5,134 nucleotides of DNA, taken from Porticoccaceae bacterium (GTDB lineage: Bacteria; Pseudomonadota; Gammaproteobacteria; Pseudomonadales; Porticoccaceae). Positions 1 to 5,134 of this stretch are shown here, in pieces. Position 1 is the first letter of the stretch. Each line of letters starts with the position of its first letter. The stretch covers positions 1 to 5,134 of the forward strand of contig JAHRWI010000021.1 of assembly GCA_019090225.1 (NCBI GenBank), written 5' to 3'. A program made the translations under genes and the position numbers. The notes under the pieces were generated by a model. The model was not told the origin of the DNA and did not search any database. It saw only the letters and a program-made list of their open reading frames with translations.

Positions 1-441
1 TACCAGCTTTAGGGTCGCTAATGCATCCTCTGTCTCGCCTTTTTTTGCCGCCGCATTAGCGGCCGCGATATAACTGATTAAACCGGTCGAATCATCTAAC
101 TTATCGGCAGTTTTCAGTAAGTCGCGCCGGGCCACATCCCAACGACCTTCAGCTAAGGCCAATAAACCTTGATTATTTTGCTGACGCCACCGTGCATGGC
201 GACGCCTTTGACGACCCGCGAGCATTGTCATACCCGGCACCAGTAAGGCCCGTAACGTGCTGTAGAGAAGGCGTAAGACCAGGACGCCGACAACCAACAT
301 AATCAGCGCAACCCAAAGACTGAATTGCACCACGTAATGTTGTGTCGAAATTAATACACTACCGTCATTATTTTCCATCAGCCAGAACAACAGACCGCCG
401 ATAACAAGGACTAGTACCAGGAAAAAAATGCTTCGTTTCAT
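1..441 (-). CDS. hemY: HemY, heme-biosynthesis-associated inner-membrane TPR-type protein (N-terminal part, runs off the window)
   Basis: This is the 5' part of a gene that continues past the low-coordinate edge: 147 open codons from an ATG at 441-439 and no stop. The product starts MKRSIFFLVLVLVIGGLLFW, a hydrophobic segment at about residues 5-22. A second membrane segment follows at about 42-63 (LWVALIMLVVGVLVLRLLY). The short loop between them has the HemY-like pattern G-x-V-x-I then YVVQ (residues 27-39). After the second segment comes a very basic stretch (77-86, RQRRRHARWR), then the alpha-helical start of the repeat domain, with GLLALAEGRWDVARRDLLK at about 92-110. This matches the HemY N-terminal domain; full family members are usually about 400 residues. 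The ATG overlaps the hemX TGA as ATGA, and a GGAG ribosome site lies at 452-449, 7 nt before the ATG, so translation is probably coupled to hemX. This gammaproteobacterial HemY is not the protoporphyrinogen oxidase that shares the name. Its exact role is unclear. Confidence 0.92.
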   Translation of the reverse strand, partial: MKRSIFFLVLVLVIGGLLFWLMENNDGSVLISTQHYVVQFSLWVALIMLVVGVLVLRLLYSTLRALLVPGMTMLAGRQRRRHARWRQQNNQGLLALAEGRWDVARRDLLKTADKLDDSTGLISYIAAANAAAKKGETEDALATLKLV

Positions 442-1649
442 GGCTGCACTCCACCAACATCTGCACCACGCGACGGGGACGCCTGCAGTTGCCGAAGCGC
501 CTCTATAGATGAGCTGATATCAGGTAGGTCCTGTTTAATGTTCACCTTACGGAGCGCCTCGACCTCGGCCATCACAGCCAGCACCTCGTGGGAACCCTGA
601 AAATAGCGCTGTAGATGATGACCAATAGTTGTGAGGCTCGCCTGGTATATTTGTTGTTCATCACGCAACAAGGCTTGCTGAGCAGTAGAAATATTTATCG
701 CCATATCATGACGCAGCCATTGCTCCTGATCGGCAGAAATAAGTGGCTCTACGGGCATATCCCGATAGCGAACGTGGAAATGATCTCGACCAAAACGTGA
801 AAAGGCCGATTTTGCATTCAACCAAATCTGATCGTACCAGGTGCCCGTGGAAGCTATATCCTCCGTGGTGATCGACTCAGCCGTTTTGTCACCACCGTTC
901 GCCAAGTTTTTATTAGCACTGTCAGCACCAGCACTAATTGTCGACGCAGTAGCCAACTCGCTTAAATTTTCCGATGGCAAGGCAGCTAGCCCAAGTACAG
1001 CAGGCGTCAGCGCGCCTAAACGAGAATAGATACCTTCCCTATCAACAATCGCCACCGAACGAAGCGCGCTAATATCCCTGGCTAACACGCCACGGACAGA
1101 CAAAGCCCTCGCATCATCCAGTGAAGCGAGCAGCTTATCGGCAGCCTCAAGCAATGCCAATGCACCTTGCGGGCGGCGTTCAGTCAATAAACGTTGGTTA
1201 GCCAGGCGGACAAGATATTCGAGTTCAGTATAAATCCATTGATCACGATTAAGGCTACTCAGCTTAGCGATTGCCTTGGCCTGAGCACTCAGAGCTAGCT
1301 CGGTATCAGTTATCTGCGCCGCAAACTCTGCCTCTTTTGTCCCACGTGCGATCTTTTCTGCCATCAATTGTTCATTAATGGTCGCCACCTGAGCCGCTTG
1401 CTGCTCATCATATTGACTAGCGCTGTCGACACGTTGATAGAGCTGGAACCCATACCACCCAACAGCACCAACCAGTACCAGCAAAACTACCAACAGCAAC
1501 AGGGACAGCCATCGCCAGCCACCCCCAGAGCTCTTCTGCTCTGCTTTTTTTTGGTCATTAGTTCCGCTATTTATCGAAGCGTCATTACTCCCTACATCCG
1601 CCACATTATCTTCCTTCTCTACCGTTTCGCCTTCAGAGTTACTTGCCAC
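438..1649 (-). CDS. hemX: HemX, membrane-anchored heme-operon protein (HemX family)
   Basis: A 403-residue product with the HemX family architecture. Residues 1-44 form an acidic, Ser/Asn/Gly-rich and probably disordered cytoplasmic tail. A single membrane helix follows at about 45-66 (WRWLSLLLLVVLLVLVGAVGW). Residues 75-132 are Gln/Ala/Glu-rich and probably coiled coil. The conserved core begins around 137 with QWIYTELEYLVRLANQRL and continues to about 212 (ADKLLASLDDARALSVRGVLARDI). A C-terminal helical part has PLISADQEQWLRHDM (302-316) and AQQALLRDEQQIYQASL (323-339). Residues about 228-270 are a low-complexity Ser/Thr/Ala/Asn linker. Such proteins are often labelled uroporphyrinogen-III C-methyltransferase, but I see no SAM-dependent methyltransferase domain, so that label should not be carried over. 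The start is taken as GTG at 1649-1647 because it is preceded by AGGA and an in-frame stop lies only 11 codons upstream. The 3' end overlaps hemY by 4 nt. It is probably part of the hemCDXY operon; its molecular function is not established by sequence. Confidence 0.92.
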   Translation of the reverse strand: MASNSEGETVEKEDNVADVGSNDASINSGTNDQKKAEQKSSGGGWRWLSLLLLVVLLVLVGAVGWYGFQLYQRVDSASQYDEQQAAQVATINEQLMAEKIARGTKEAEFAAQITDTELALSAQAKAIAKLSSLNRDQWIYTELEYLVRLANQRLLTERRPQGALALLEAADKLLASLDDARALSVRGVLARDISALRSVAIVDREGIYSRLGALTPAVLGLAALPSENLSELATASTISAGADSANKNLANGGDKTAESITTEDIASTGTWYDQIWLNAKSAFSRFGRDHFHVRYRDMPVEPLISADQEQWLRHDMAINISTAQQALLRDEQQIYQASLTTIGHHLQRYFQGSHEVLAVMAEVEALRKVNIKQDLPDISSSIEALRQLQASPSRGADVGGVQP

Positions 1650-1766
1650 ATTGCCGTCCTGTCTAATAATTGCTGCGGTTAATCAGCACACGTGTATACG
1701 CCACAAAATACACGCTAGAAGCCGTCACTACTCGGTTTATTAACTGGTTTGTCGAGCTGCTGATGT
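1650..1766 (-). other. hemD-hemX intergenic gap with an inverted repeat
   Basis: This 117-nt gap separates the hemD stop from the hemX start. It holds an inverted repeat, CGTGTAT (1691-1697) and ATACACG (1708-1714): a 7-bp perfect stem with a 10-nt loop. One arm overlaps an alternative palindrome, ACACGTGT (1688-1695). In the transcribed direction no run of T follows the stem, so it does not look like an intrinsic terminator. I found no convincing -35/-10 pair for a separate hemX promoter. The small open frames on the plus strand across this gap have no recognisable product and were not called. Confidence 0.45.
1657..1660 (-). promoter_or_regulatory. Ribosome binding site of hemX (AGGA)
   Basis: AGGA on the minus strand lies 7 nt before the GTG (1649) that opens the hemX frame. 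It lies only 5 nt before an ATG at 1651-1649 that is in another frame. The spacing favours the GTG, and only the GTG frame encodes HemX. An in-frame TGA at 1685-1683 limits any longer start. Confidence 0.6.
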
Positions 1767-2549
1767 TCAAATTGAATAAATTCGAGTGTACCAGCCTGAA
1801 AGCGCGCACTCTATATCTTTGGCCAGCGCACTTGCCGCGACAATCACTTCTTTAAAGCCAATTGTTTGAGCGTATTGTTGCAAACGAATCCCCGGAACGA
1901 TAAGCGGCGATGCAAGGATAATTTGCTGGTGCTCAATAGGATAAGGCGCGAGCAGGGCATCGAGAACACTGCCACTATGCGCTACCAAAACGCAGGGCTG
2001 AGCCCTAGCCAGTAAATCTATAATTTGGTTTTCGAAGGTATCGTCCCGCTGACGTTGGTATAGCTCGCAATACTCTACTAGAGCGCCTCGCTCCACCAAC
2101 CCCTCCCTAAGTGTCGGCAATCCACCCTGGCCACGAAAAATAATGACGCGCTCACCACGAACGTGAACCATTGCGGGCAAGGCGAGTAGCCCTTCGCTAC
2201 TCCACTGGTGAGAAGGGATTTCAACTTCGATTCCTCTACTTTCTAGCGCTGCAGCTGTGGTAGGCCCGATGGCAAAACATTGGCCTTTAGGTCGAAAACT
2301 TAAACCACAATGATCCAGCCAGCGCAGGGCAAAGAAAGCAGCGTTCCTGCTCACAAATATGGCTTTTTGATAATTGTCTATGCGTTCAATCTTTGATGTG
2401 ATGCTTCCATCGTCATCGGCCAACGGTGTTATTTTTTGCACCGGCAATGAATGTACTCGCCCCCCACGAGCGGATATCAAGGCAGCCAGTGGATCGTCAT
2501 GTCGGGGAGATCTTAAGACTATGACCTTGAGATGATTAAGTTCAGTCAT
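1767..2549 (-). CDS. hemD: Uroporphyrinogen-III synthase
   Basis: HemD closes hydroxymethylbilane into uroporphyrinogen III with inversion of ring D, in the cytoplasm. The 260-residue length fits the family (about 245-270). The family diverges strongly in sequence, so recognition rests on the pattern of short blocks: an opening strand VIVLRSPRHDDPLAALI (9-25), IFVSRNAAFFALRW (64-77) at the first domain-domain segment, FAIGPTTAAALESRGIEV (92-109), WSSEGLL (116-122), IIFRGQGGLPTLREGLVERG (136-155) with VEYCELYQR (158-166), VAHSGSVLDALL (189-200), and the end segment EVIVAASALAKDI (234-246). The GGR usually seen after RGxG is GGL here, a small departure. The ATG at 2549 is preceded by only a weak Shine-Dalgarno-like AGAGCGG. 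The gene follows hemC by 39 nt, which supports the call strongly and implies co-transcription. Confidence 0.94.
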   Translation of the reverse strand: MTELNHLKVIVLRSPRHDDPLAALISARGGRVHSLPVQKITPLADDDGSITSKIERIDNYQKAIFVSRNAAFFALRWLDHCGLSFRPKGQCFAIGPTTAAALESRGIEVEIPSHQWSSEGLLALPAMVHVRGERVIIFRGQGGLPTLREGLVERGALVEYCELYQRQRDDTFENQIIDLLARAQPCVLVAHSGSVLDALLAPYPIEHQQIILASPLIVPGIRLQQYAQTIGFKEVIVAASALAKDIECALSGWYTRIYSI

Positions 2550-2569
2550 ATCCGCTCTGATTTTGACAG

Positions 2570-2598
2570 GCTCTAGTTCTGAGCAGCTCTAGTTCTGA
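2570..2598. repeat. 13-bp direct repeat spanning the hemC stop codon
   Basis: The 13-mer GCTCTAGTTCTGA on the plus strand occurs at 2570-2582 and again at 2586-2598, with a 16-bp period and 3 nt between copies. The higher-coordinate copy contains the last codons and TAG stop of hemC. The other copy lies in the hemC-hemD spacer and repeats the same CAG AAC TAG string in the transcribed direction. It looks like a short tandem duplication that left the reading frame of hemC unchanged. Confidence 0.8.
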
Positions 2599-3536
2599 CT
2601 CTGGAAAAATTCGGCGAGCACTTTATCTGCGCCCTTATCAAGCAAACGCTCGGCAAGTCTGATACCCAGCTCTTCCCCTGAGTCCACCTCGCCTGTCAAT
2701 TCTTCAGATAAGATAATCCTGCCATCAACAGAACCGACCAGGGCGCGCAGAAATATCTTCTCGTCGGTAATTTCGCCGTAGCACCCAACAGGCACCTGAC
2801 AACCACCCTGCAGGTGACGATTCACCGCCCGCTCTGCCTTGACAGCAAGGGCGGTCTGATGATCATGCAGTCGCTCAATCAGAGAGATTGTCTGGTCATC
2901 CTCGGCGCGGCACTCAATTCCGACCGCGCCCTGCCCTGCCGCTGGCAAGGACGTTTCGACGGGAATTTTCTGTCGAATTCGAGAGGCCATATCCAGCCTC
3001 AGTAGACCCGCGGTGGCAAGAATAATGGCGTCATAGTCACCACTGTCGAGTTTCGACAATCGAGTATTCACGTTACCCCGCAGATCGCGAATATCCAGAT
3101 TCGGATACCGCGCCCGCAGCTGACACTGCCTGCGCAAACTTGATGTGCCCACACGGGCACCAGGAGGGAGACTATCCAGATCAGTATATTGCTGGCTGAC
3201 CAGCGCGTCGCGAGGGTCTTCTCGCGGGCAATACACCGGCAAAACTAAACCCTCAGGTAACTCCATCGGCACATCTTTCATTGAGTGCACCGCAATATCG
3301 GCCTCACCCTCAAGCAGCGCTACTTCAAGCTCTTTAACAAACAAGCCCTTGCCGCCAACTTTTGACAGGGCCGTATCGAGAACACGATCACCCTGTGTGG
3401 TGAAACCAATGATGGTGACATCCAGCCCGGCATGAGCCGACTCAAGTGTGCTTTTTACATAGTTTGCTTGCCACAGCGCCAGCGGGCTATTACGACTGGC
3501 GATGCGCAGAATTTGACTCTGAGGAGAGGTCGTCAT
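2589..3536 (-). CDS. hemC: Porphobilinogen deaminase (hydroxymethylbilane synthase)
   Basis: HemC joins four porphobilinogen molecules into hydroxymethylbilane on a covalently bound dipyrromethane cofactor, in the cytoplasm. The 315-residue protein is full length and very well conserved. It has LRIASRNSPLALWQANYV (10-27) with the N-terminal substrate-binding Arg, GGKGLFVKELE (61-71), VHSMKDVP (83-90) with the catalytic Asp at 88, VGTSSLRRQ (129-137) with the paired Arg at 135-136, LRGNVNTRL (152-160), LPAAGQGAVGIECR (197-210), and GGCQVPVG (244-251), whose Cys246 is the cofactor attachment site. All key residues are present. The ATG at 3536 gives a start like that of other HemC proteins. The Shine-Dalgarno is poor: a GGA at 3549-3547 sits 10 nt upstream. 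hemC opens the hem part of the cluster after a 170-nt gap downstream of algR. Its end carries one copy of a 13-bp direct repeat. Confidence 0.98.
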   Translation of the reverse strand: MTTSPQSQILRIASRNSPLALWQANYVKSTLESAHAGLDVTIIGFTTQGDRVLDTALSKVGGKGLFVKELEVALLEGEADIAVHSMKDVPMELPEGLVLPVYCPREDPRDALVSQQYTDLDSLPPGARVGTSSLRRQCQLRARYPNLDIRDLRGNVNTRLSKLDSGDYDAIILATAGLLRLDMASRIRQKIPVETSLPAAGQGAVGIECRAEDDQTISLIERLHDHQTALAVKAERAVNRHLQGGCQVPVGCYGEITDEKIFLRALVGSVDGRIILSEELTGEVDSGEELGIRLAERLLDKGADKVLAEFFQSQN

Positions 3537-3610
3537 TTAGGGCTTATCCAAATCAAAAGTTTTTCAGGCGGGCTGGTTAACCGAGTGTAGTGTCCGAGAT
3601 TAGCCTCACC

Positions 3611-3631
3611 CGGCCCACATGCACACGGCCG
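3611..3631 (-). repeat. GC-rich inverted repeat upstream of hemC
   Basis: CGGCC (3611-3615) and GGCCG (3627-3631) form a 5-bp all-GC stem around an 11-nt loop. In the direction of transcription it is followed by GGTGAGGC, not by T residues, so it is not a terminator of the usual type. Five base pairs is short, and this could be chance. Confidence 0.3.
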
Positions 3632-3639
3632 AAAGATCA

Positions 3640-3665
3640 GGTCTATGTCGACGAACATAGCGACC
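3640..3665 (-). repeat. Inverted repeat (bulged hairpin) upstream of hemC
   Basis: CTATGT (3643-3648) and ACATAG (3655-3660) pair around a 6-nt loop. The stem extends by three more pairs (GGT 3640-3642 with ACC 3663-3665) across a 2-nt bulge, giving nine pairs. No T run follows in the transcribed direction. It could act as an RNA hairpin in a leader or as a dyad for a DNA-binding protein. The loop and one arm contain a partial match to the AlgR site. Confidence 0.45.
3650..3658 (-). promoter_or_regulatory. Candidate AlgR binding site (partial match)
   Basis: The minus strand reads ATGTTCGTC, which matches 7 of 9 bases of the Pseudomonas aeruginosa AlgR site CCGTTCGTC as I recall it, including the uninterrupted core GTTCGTC. 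It lies between algR and hemC, inside the 3640-3665 inverted repeat. A 7-base core is expected by chance about once or less in a window this size, so only the position makes it notable. Confidence 0.25.
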
Positions 3666-3691
3666 AACAAAGCCGGAAGGTTATCGATAAA

Positions 3692-3720
3692 ATAATAACA
3701 GAATGATTAGAGCTGCTCGA
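3692..3720 (-). promoter_or_regulatory. Weak candidate promoter for the hem genes
   Basis: On the minus strand TATTAT (3697-3692) matches 5 of 6 bases of a sigma-70 -10 box. With 17-nt spacing the -35 would be TCGAGC (3720-3715), only 3 of 6, lying in the last codons of algR. Transcription from here would give a leader of roughly 150 nt containing both hairpins. The AT-rich context alone could produce such a match. Confidence 0.2.
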
Positions 3721-4447
3721 TTAACTTACGGACGATTGTCGCGTGTCGTCGACTCACTTGCGGTGTAATGTCCAGGCTATTTAGACGGATAAAATTTTGT
3801 CCCTCAGAGTCTTTTACCAGACCCTCTATATGACCAACAGAAACCAGCGCATTGCGATGCACTCGAACAAACCTGCCCTCAAACTCCAGCTCAAGATCTT
3901 TGAGCGTTTCATCCAACAGGGCTTCACTACCATCACCACAATAAGCCGTCACGTACTTTTGGTCAGCCTGAAATAATCTGACCTCCGCAACCGGTATTAG
4001 GTCCACTCCACGACGGCTTTTGGCGGCGATATGGCTACGCTTACCTGATGCCATACCAGGATGTCCCTGCAACTCAGTCAGCTGAGCTTTATTAACCCGT
4101 CGAGATTGATTCAGTGCCTGTTCGAGATCGGCCTGTTTGACCGGCTTTAACAAATAGCCGGTAGCCTGAGAAGAGAATGCTTCGACAGCATAGTCACCAT
4201 AAGCAGTACAAAACACGACAGCCGGCGGCGGGTCCAATTCGGCCAAATGGTGAGCGGCAGCTAGACCATCCATACCTGGCATCCGTACATCCATAAACAC
4301 AACATCTGGCTGGTGGGTCTGGGCGAGACGAATAGCCTCCTGACCGTCACACGCCTGCCCGACAATACGCATACCACCCTTCATCATTATCATACGACTC
4401 AAGCGCTCTCGAGCCAAAGGCTCATCGTCAACAATTAGTATATTCAT
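3707..4447 (-). CDS. algR: LytTR-family response regulator, AlgR-like
   Basis: A 246-residue two-domain regulator, close to the length of AlgR of Pseudomonas. The receiver domain (about 1-115) has the acidic pair DD at 7-8, the phospho-acceptor Asp53 in FMDVRMPGMDG, the switch Thr81 in FCTAYGDYAVEAF, and Lys101 in YLLKPVKQ. A linker of about 25 residues follows. The DNA-binding LytTR domain spans about 140-246, with VAEVRLFQADQKYVTAY (153-169), LLDETLKDLE (177-186), FVRVHRNALVSVGHIEGL (193-210) and a final SRRHATIVRKLIE (232-244). All receiver residues needed for phosphorylation are present. The ATG lies 6 nt after the stop of the upstream kinase gene, with no strong ribosome site of its own, so translation is probably coupled to it. 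In Pseudomonas, AlgR controls alginate, type IV pilus and other virulence genes. The target set in this organism is unknown. Confidence 0.95.
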   Translation of the reverse strand: MNILIVDDEPLARERLSRMIMMKGGMRIVGQACDGQEAIRLAQTHQPDVVFMDVRMPGMDGLAAAHHLAELDPPPAVVFCTAYGDYAVEAFSSQATGYLLKPVKQADLEQALNQSRRVNKAQLTELQGHPGMASGKRSHIAAKSRRGVDLIPVAEVRLFQADQKYVTAYCGDGSEALLDETLKDLELEFEGRFVRVHRNALVSVGHIEGLVKDSEGQNFIRLNSLDITPQVSRRHATIVRKLIEQL

Positions 4448-4453
4448 GACCGA

Positions 4454-5134
4454 TCAGCCGCCGTTTACAGGATAATTAATATGGGTCGTGTAATAATCGC
4501 CCATAACGTCTGATTCCACACCAGCAGTCGAGCCAAAATGGGCTTTTAGCCGGTGCCGCACATTTTTCATAGCCATTTTTCTTCCCTTATTGTGTTGAAT
4601 ACGAGGGTTTGTTGGATTACGGACATCAATGAGAACCTGCCCCCTCACTCGCGTTATTTTGATTTCTATCTTACCGCCCTGTTGAATCAACTGGATACCA
4701 TGATAAACGGCATTTTCTAATACCGGCTGTAAAGTCAAGCAAGGTATTTCTACATCATCACCATAATCACCGATCTGCCATTCGACCGTTAATCGATCAC
4801 CCAAACGCATTTTTTCTAGAGCCAAATACCGTCGACACAATGACAGCTCTTCGCGCAAGGGAATTAAAGTTTCTGAGCCTGTGAGTACACTACGAAACAA
4901 ATCCGACAAATCTTCGACCGCCCGCTCAGCTTTTTCGGGATCTGAACCGATTAAACTGGCAATCACATTCATACTGTTAAACAAAAAATGGGGCCTTATA
5001 CGTGCCTGGTGCGCCTGAATATCAGCCTCTCTCGCTGATTCCTCCTCTACCTGGGTTTTTTGTTGTACAAACATATAACGTAACGAAATAATTACCGGAA
5101 CCACCGCAATAACAATTATTTCATAAACATCTGA
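4454..5134 (-). CDS. algZ: LytS/AlgZ (FimS)-type sensor histidine kinase, C-terminal part
   Basis: The gene enters from the high-coordinate edge; its start is outside the window. The frame stays open from 5134 with SDVYEIIVIA ahead of the GTG at 5104-5102, so that GTG is an internal Val and not the start. The visible 226 residues begin with the end of a membrane helix (about 4-18). A short coiled linker rich in Glu/Gln follows, then the His_kinase-type core AHQARIRPHFLFNSMNVIASLIG (41-63), with the phospho-acceptor His at 49 of this fragment. After VEDLSDLFRSVL and LREELSLCRRYLALEKMRLGDRL comes the ATPase region: the N box LQPVLENAVYHGI (135-147), IDVRNPTNP (169-177) and GRKMAMKNVRHRL (184-196). 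The glycine-rich ATP-lid motifs are degenerate, as is common in this branch. Its position 6 nt before algR marks the two as a partner pair. AlgZ proteins are about 350 residues, so about 130 residues are missing. Confidence 0.92.
   Translation of the reverse strand, partial: SDVYEIIVIAVVPVIISLRYMFVQQKTQVEEESAREADIQAHQARIRPHFLFNSMNVIASLIGSDPEKAERAVEDLSDLFRSVLTGSETLIPLREELSLCRRYLALEKMRLGDRLTVEWQIGDYGDDVEIPCLTLQPVLENAVYHGIQLIQQGGKIEIKITRVRGQVLIDVRNPTNPRIQHNKGRKMAMKNVRHRLKAHFGSTAGVESDVMGDYYTTHINYPVNGG

Larger units (their letters stand above)
3537..3706 (-). other. algR-hemC intergenic region, probable 5' leader of the hem genes
   Basis: This 170-nt gap is the longest in the window and carries no gene. 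In the transcribed direction it starts AT-rich with a 10-bp palindrome TTATCGATAA (3690-3681). It then holds two hairpin-forming repeats (3665-3640 and 3631-3611), an 8-bp palindrome GGTTAACC (3582-3575), and ends in the weak hemC ribosome site. No stem is followed by a proper T run, so I see no intrinsic terminator after algR. A hemC promoter is likely somewhere here or at the end of algR, although read-through from algZR is also possible. Confidence 0.5.

Noticed and set aside
438..1649. Annotation of HemX as uroporphyrinogen-III C-methyltransferase
   Set aside because: The protein is a membrane-anchored coiled-coil/helical protein with no visible SAM-binding methyltransferase motifs. The label arises from database transfer.
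1368..1855. Two plus-strand open frames (1368-1682 and 1670-1855) crossing the hemD-hemX gap
   Set aside because: Both mostly overlap hemX or hemD on the other strand, have no credible ribosome site or family resemblance, and read as antisense shadows.
3145..3435. Open reading frame of 96 codons on the plus strand
   Set aside because: It lies wholly opposite hemC, which is unmistakable. The translation is Ser/Arg/Pro-rich with no recognisable domain, as expected from the antisense of a coding gene.
3575..3582. GGTTAACC palindrome upstream of hemC as an operator
   Set aside because: Eight-base palindromes are frequent by chance, and it has no extended symmetry or second copy nearby.
2581..3718. 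An 11-base sequence GAGCAGCTCTA at 2581-2591 with its inverted copy at 3708-3718
   Set aside because: One copy is the coding end of algR and the other is part of the hemC end. The match is short, with nothing else shared around it, so it is taken as coincidence.
5102..5104. GTG as the start of the sensor kinase
   Set aside because: The frame is open upstream to the window edge with hydrophobic residues that continue a membrane helix, and the family has an N-terminal membrane domain of over 100 residues. The GTG is an internal codon.

Overview
The window is a stretch of gammaproteobacterial chromosome with six genes, all on the minus strand and tightly packed. In the direction of transcription (high to low coordinates) they are: a LytS/AlgZ-type sensor kinase (5' end cut by the window edge), an AlgR-type LytTR response regulator, hemC, hemD, hemX, and the first 147 codons of hemY (running off the low-coordinate edge). 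The order algZ-algR-hemC-hemD is that of Pseudomonas and related gammaproteobacteria, and hemCDXY is the usual heme cluster of that class. Base composition looks intermediate (about half GC, judged by eye) and the proteins do not read as those of a high-GC Pseudomonas. A Pseudomonadales/Cellvibrionales-like, possibly marine or environmental, bacterium is a reasonable guess; the species cannot be named from the sequence.

Layout. 5134-4454: algZ-like kinase, C-terminal 226 residues. 4447-3707: algR, 6 nt after algZ. 3706-3537: 170-nt gap, the only one with notable structure (two hairpins, a short palindrome, a weak promoter candidate and a partial match to the AlgR site). 3536-2589: hemC. 2588-2550: 39-nt spacer with half of a 13-bp direct repeat; the other copy covers the hemC stop. 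2549-1767: hemD. 1766-1650: 117-nt gap with an inverted repeat. 1649-438: hemX, probably starting at GTG. 441-1: hemY, overlapping hemX by ATGA.

How the genes work together. HemC polymerises porphobilinogen into the linear tetrapyrrole hydroxymethylbilane, and HemD closes it to uroporphyrinogen III, the branch point to heme, siroheme and cobalamin. HemX and HemY are inner-membrane proteins that travel with hemCD; their exact biochemical role is less settled. The upstream AlgZ/AlgR pair is a regulatory system that in Pseudomonas controls alginate, type IV pili and other surface behaviour; whether it also acts on the downstream hem genes here is open.

I found no mobile element, CRISPR array, RNA gene or clearly new system. 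This is an ordinary, conserved housekeeping and regulatory locus; the points worth a second look are small, mainly in the algR-hemC gap and at gene junctions.
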